From Akkermansiaceae bacterium (GTDB taxonomy: Bacteria; Verrucomicrobiota; Verrucomicrobiia; Verrucomicrobiales; Akkermansiaceae), in assembly GCA_014379305.1 (NCBI GenBank), contig JACMMB010000292.1, positions 1-9,057 on the forward strand: a stretch of 9,057 nt of DNA, written 5' to 3'. The notes under the pieces were generated by a model. The model was not told where the DNA came from. It saw nothing but the letters and a program-made list of their open reading frames with translations, and made no database searches. Positions 6,432 through 9,057 of the stretch are shown here, in pieces. A program made the translations under genes and the position numbers. The first letter of the stretch is position 1; every line of letters begins with the position of its first letter.

Positions 6432-7880
6432 TCACTTCCGGCTATCCACTTCACGCAGAGCCTCTTCCAGCGCCCACAGCACCTCCACCTCCACATCCCT
6501 GCCCACCGGCCGACTGCCTTTCGCGCAATCGCCAAACCATCTCCCCAACAGCTTCCGGCGCTCCGGCGGGAAATGTTTCGTATAGCCCTCCTCATTGACC
6601 GCCGTCAGCAGCTCCACATCGCGACGCCCGTGCGCCCGCTCCAGAATCCGGCCATACCTCACCAAAACCCCGTCCAGCAGAATCCACGGAAAATTCAGAT
6701 TGCCCGGCGGACCGATCACCAATTCCTTCGTCTCCCCGGTCGAAAACCTGACCCCGTCCCGCAGGTCCACCTTCAAGTCCGGCAACATTCCGCCCTTGAA
6801 CCACGCCGCCGAAGCCGCGCCCAAACCGCCGAGCAGCGTCCCCAGGCCATGGGTCAGTCCGCCCGTCGAGACATCCACAATCGCTCCCCCCGCCGCCCCC
6901 GTCACGCCCGCGAAGATCGCCAGTTGTCCCCGTTTCAAGCCCCACTTCATCCACACCTCCTCACTTTCCAAATCGATATCCTCAAACGCATCCTCACGGG
7001 TTTCCACCTTCAGCAAATGATGCCGGTAAATCTCCAGCATCGCCGCGAAACACCGCCGCTCCAGCTTCTTCAACTGCTCGAAATACCCCGCCTTCAGATC
7101 GTCCTCCTTTTGCTTCCGCCGGGTCGGCATCGTTTCCTCGCGCTCCTCGATCCTCGCCCGCACCCTCAGCTCCAGCGCCTCGGCGAGAAACTCCCGCACC
7201 ACCTCCGCCGCTTCATTGCGACGCGCATCCCATTCCTCCTCGATCCGTGAAATCGTCTCCTCCAGCAGCGGCCGGTGGCCCTCCTCGATCTCCAGCAAGG
7301 CCTTCATCAGCATCAGTCGCTGCGCATACTTCGCCCGGTGCGCGTCAAAGGTCCTTACCAGATTGAACGCGCTTCCCAGCTTCTCCCGCCACAGCTCCTC
7401 GCTCTCCCCGCCCGCATCCTCCCGCAGATTCATCAGTGCCAGTCTCGGCCGCCCGGTCCACCGCAGAATCTCCATCTCCGCCAGGAAATCATCCCGCAGC
7501 GGCTTCCCCGGATCCACCACATACAGCACCCCCGCCCCGGCCAGCAGCGGTTCCAGCAAACGCTTCTCATCCGTGAACCCATCCCCTTCCGCCGCCACAA
7601 ACCGTCGCAACGCATCCCGCCCCGGCGTCCCCTCGCCATGGAGCAGCCGGATCGCCCGCATCGCCTCCACCGGCCTCGAAAAACCCGGCGTATCGATGAA
7701 ACGCACGAACTCCTTGTTGCCGAAAACCACCCGATGCGTCTGGCAGCGCGTCGTCTCCCCCGGCATCGGGCTCACCCGCAGCACCTCGTTGTCATCGATC
7801 TCCAGCAAGGTCGCGATCACCGCGGATTTCCCCATATTCACCCTCCCCACCACCGCGAATTCCGGGACGCCGTCACTCAT
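6432..7880 (-). CDS. GTPase with DUF3482 domain
   Basis: Predicted Era/EngA-like GTPase with a long C-terminal DUF3482-type region; function unknown. The 482-residue protein has G1 GRVNMGKS at 12-19, a G2-like TTR at 43-45 and G3 DTPG at 63-66. The expected G4 (NKxD) position reads NLRED at 151-155, so the guanine-specificity Lys is missing. Residues 200-290 are charged and helical, possibly coiled coil. Residues 318-361 are Gly/Ala-rich and hydrophobic (around AAGGAIVDVSTGGLTHGLGT), matching my recollection of a similar segment in gammaproteobacterial DUF3482 proteins; it may associate with membrane. The ATG overlaps the stop of the upstream membrane-protein gene (ATGA), and a strong GAGGAGG lies just upstream. 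The tight coupling and known co-occurrence of DUF2868 with DUF3482 suggest that the two proteins act together at the inner membrane. The GTPase call is strong; the DUF3482 call rests on recalled similarity. Confidence 0.92.
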   Translation of the reverse strand: MSDGVPEFAVVGRVNMGKSAVIATLLEIDDNEVLRVSPMPGETTRCQTHRVVFGNKEFVRFIDTPGFSRPVEAMRAIRLLHGEGTPGRDALRRFVAAEGDGFTDEKRLLEPLLAGAGVLYVVDPGKPLRDDFLAEMEILRWTGRPRLALMNLREDAGGESEELWREKLGSAFNLVRTFDAHRAKYAQRLMLMKALLEIEEGHRPLLEETISRIEEEWDARRNEAAEVVREFLAEALELRVRARIEEREETMPTRRKQKEDDLKAGYFEQLKKLERRCFAAMLEIYRHHLLKVETREDAFEDIDLESEEVWMKWGLKRGQLAIFAGVTGAAGGAIVDVSTGGLTHGLGTLLGGLGAASAAWFKGGMLPDLKVDLRDGVRFSTGETKELVIGPPGNLNFPWILLDGVLVRYGRILERAHGRRDVELLTAVNEEGYTKHFPPERRKLLGRWFGDCAKGSRPVGRDVEVEVLWALEEALREVDSRK

Positions 7881-9057
7881 GCTGCCTCCTCCTCTTCATA
7901 GAAAAAAACCTCCGCCGCCGCATCCCTCAGGCCATCCACGAAATCCCGCCAAATCCCCTGCTCCTCCGCCTTGACCCCCATCGGCCCGCCATCATCACCC
8001 GCGTTCACCACTAGGAAATAAATCATCACCTCCGCCCCCGCCAGGCCCCTGATCTGCCGATGCAGCGCCGTCATCCGCGGCGGCGATAGCGCCCAGCCCT
8101 CCGCCAGCAGCACCACCCCCGCCGGCGCATTGCCTATCGATCGCTCCGCCGCCGCCTCCCCCTTCCCGTCCCACACCCCCACCGTAAACCACTCCCCCGG
8201 ATTCACCCGCAGCCGCCGCAGTAGAAAGCCCCGCAAATCATCCCGCCGCAGACCCGTCCCTCCCACATCCAGCACCAGCACCCCGTCCAGCGCCGCCGCG
8301 CCCACATCCCGCCGCCGCGTCCCCATCAGCTCCCGCCACAATTTACCATGCCGCTTCGCCTGGAAATCCATGCCGCCCAGCGCCCGCCGCTCCCGCCACA
8401 GCGCGAACCCCCACAACGCCAGCCGCGGCAGCAGGGCCCAGAAAAAAATCGCCGCGAACAAAAAGCGATACCAGCCCGCCGCGTTTGCGAAAATCCCCGC
8501 CCGCGGCACCGCCCCCCAGCGCGTCCCCGCAATCGTCCCGGCATCCGGCCGCCAGCCCGGCAGCACCCAACTCCACGGCGCGCTGAGAAATCCGCACACC
8601 TCGTCAATCCGTTTCGCCATCCACTCCGGCGTCGTCGATTCCCAGAAAAAGCCTACCTCCATAAACCACAAACATCCCAGCAAACCCGCCATCAGGCCCG
8701 CCGAAAACATCACCGCCCCGGCCTGCGACAGCCGCAATAAATTCCACCCCAGCGCCGCCCAGGCCCGGCCCCCGTCCGCGCGCACATTCCGCCACCATTC
8801 CAGACGCCCGCCGCCACCCGCCTTCCCCAACTTGCCCGCCAGCCACCCCAGACATTCCGGCACAAACCCCAGCCCCCGCGAAAACCTCCCCCTCACCAGC
8901 CACGCCAGCCCCCCACCCGTCAAAATCAAAAGCTGCAGCCCCACCGTCACCCCCAGCACCGTCAACACATGGAACCCCATCCGCTGCCGATCCAGCAAAC
9001 CCGTCATCACCCCTATCCCCGCTAAAACCATCCCCACCATCACCACCCATCCCACCA
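7877..9057 (-). CDS. DUF2868-type membrane protein (5' end cut by window edge)
   Basis: Predicted inner-membrane protein of unknown function, partner of the downstream GTPase. The visible frame is open from the right edge to the TGA at 7877-7879. A GTG at 9055 is in frame, but family members I recall are longer with a cytosolic N-terminus, so the true start is probably outside the window. Numbered from that GTG (392 residues), membrane helices lie near 1-21, 28-54, 112-132 and 195-216. Between the last two, GFFWEST at 135-141 matches the GF-WET-type motif I recall for DUF2868, and LLPRL at 208-212 is another expected motif. The C-terminal 170 residues are soluble, with alternating strands and helices (VLVLDVGGTG, then AGVVLLAEG, then VMIYFLVVNAG) suggesting a Rossmann-like fold. 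It ends in acidic FFYEEEEAA. The coding strand is extremely G-rich. Membrane protein: certain; DUF2868: likely. Confidence 0.85.
   Translation of the reverse strand, partial: VGWVVMVGMVLAGIGVMTGLLDRQRMGFHVLTVLGVTVGLQLLILTGGGLAWLVRGRFSRGLGFVPECLGWLAGKLGKAGGGGRLEWWRNVRADGGRAWAALGWNLLRLSQAGAVMFSAGLMAGLLGCLWFMEVGFFWESTTPEWMAKRIDEVCGFLSAPWSWVLPGWRPDAGTIAGTRWGAVPRAGIFANAAGWYRFLFAAIFFWALLPRLALWGFALWRERRALGGMDFQAKRHGKLWRELMGTRRRDVGAAALDGVLVLDVGGTGLRRDDLRGFLLRRLRVNPGEWFTVGVWDGKGEAAAERSIGNAPAGVVLLAEGWALSPPRMTALHRQIRGLAGAEVMIYFLVVNAGDDGGPMGVKAEEQGIWRDFVDGLRDAAAEVFFYEEEEAA
7884..7893 (-). promoter_or_regulatory. Strong ribosome-binding site for the GTPase gene
   Basis: Read on the minus strand, AGAGGAGGAG precedes the GTPase ATG at 7880 by a few bases. 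The same bases encode the run of four glutamates near the end of the upstream membrane protein. This site and the ATGA overlap fix the GTPase start. Confidence 0.75.

Noticed and set aside
6573..7250. 225-codon plus-strand open frame
   Set aside because: Antisense to the GTPase gene; low-complexity His/Pro/Gln/Arg translation.
7216..7974. 252-codon plus-strand open frame
   Set aside because: Antisense to the GTPase and the end of the membrane protein; Ser/Arg/Pro-rich with no domain.

Overview
The window most resembles a chromosomal segment of a Verrucomicrobiota (PVC group) bacterium. The basis is protein character: an FtsH with a long periplasmic region, a threonyl-tRNA synthetase with no TGS domain and an insertion in its catalytic core, and a small unnamed protein that looks familiar only from that phylum. 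This is an inference from recalled family features, not a database result. I see no tRNA, rRNA, CRISPR array, insertion sequence or phage gene.

Layout, left to right. (1) ftsH fills 1-2330 on the minus strand; its 3' end runs off the window. (2) A 220-bp divergent intergenic region (2331-2550) holds the ftsH leader, with a terminator-like hairpin, a second hairpin and a possible promoter, and the thrS leader, with a 13-bp direct repeat. (3) thrS (2551-4425, plus strand) converges on miaB with only 18 bp between the stops. (4) On the minus strand, a small unnamed gene (5840-6340) lies just upstream of miaB (4444-5826), 13 bp away; the miaB ribosome-binding site begins inside its stop codon. 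(5) After a short gap, two more minus-strand genes follow: a GTPase of the DUF3482 type (6432-7880) and, overlapping its start by 4 bp, a membrane protein of the DUF2868 type (7877 to beyond the right edge).

How the genes work together. FtsH (membrane protein quality control), ThrS (tRNA-Thr charging) and MiaB (ms2i6A37 modification of tRNAs) are housekeeping. The DUF2868/DUF3482 pair is the least understood part: its tight coupling suggests that the membrane protein recruits, or is regulated by, the GTPase. The four minus-strand genes 9057 to 4444 could form one transcript (membrane protein, GTPase, unnamed protein, miaB), but the gap at 6341-6431 leaves room for a second promoter.

The main points for a second look are a tandem duplication of the FtsH periplasmic domain, the hairpins in the ftsH leader, the TGS-less ThrS, and the uncharacterised membrane protein/GTPase pair.
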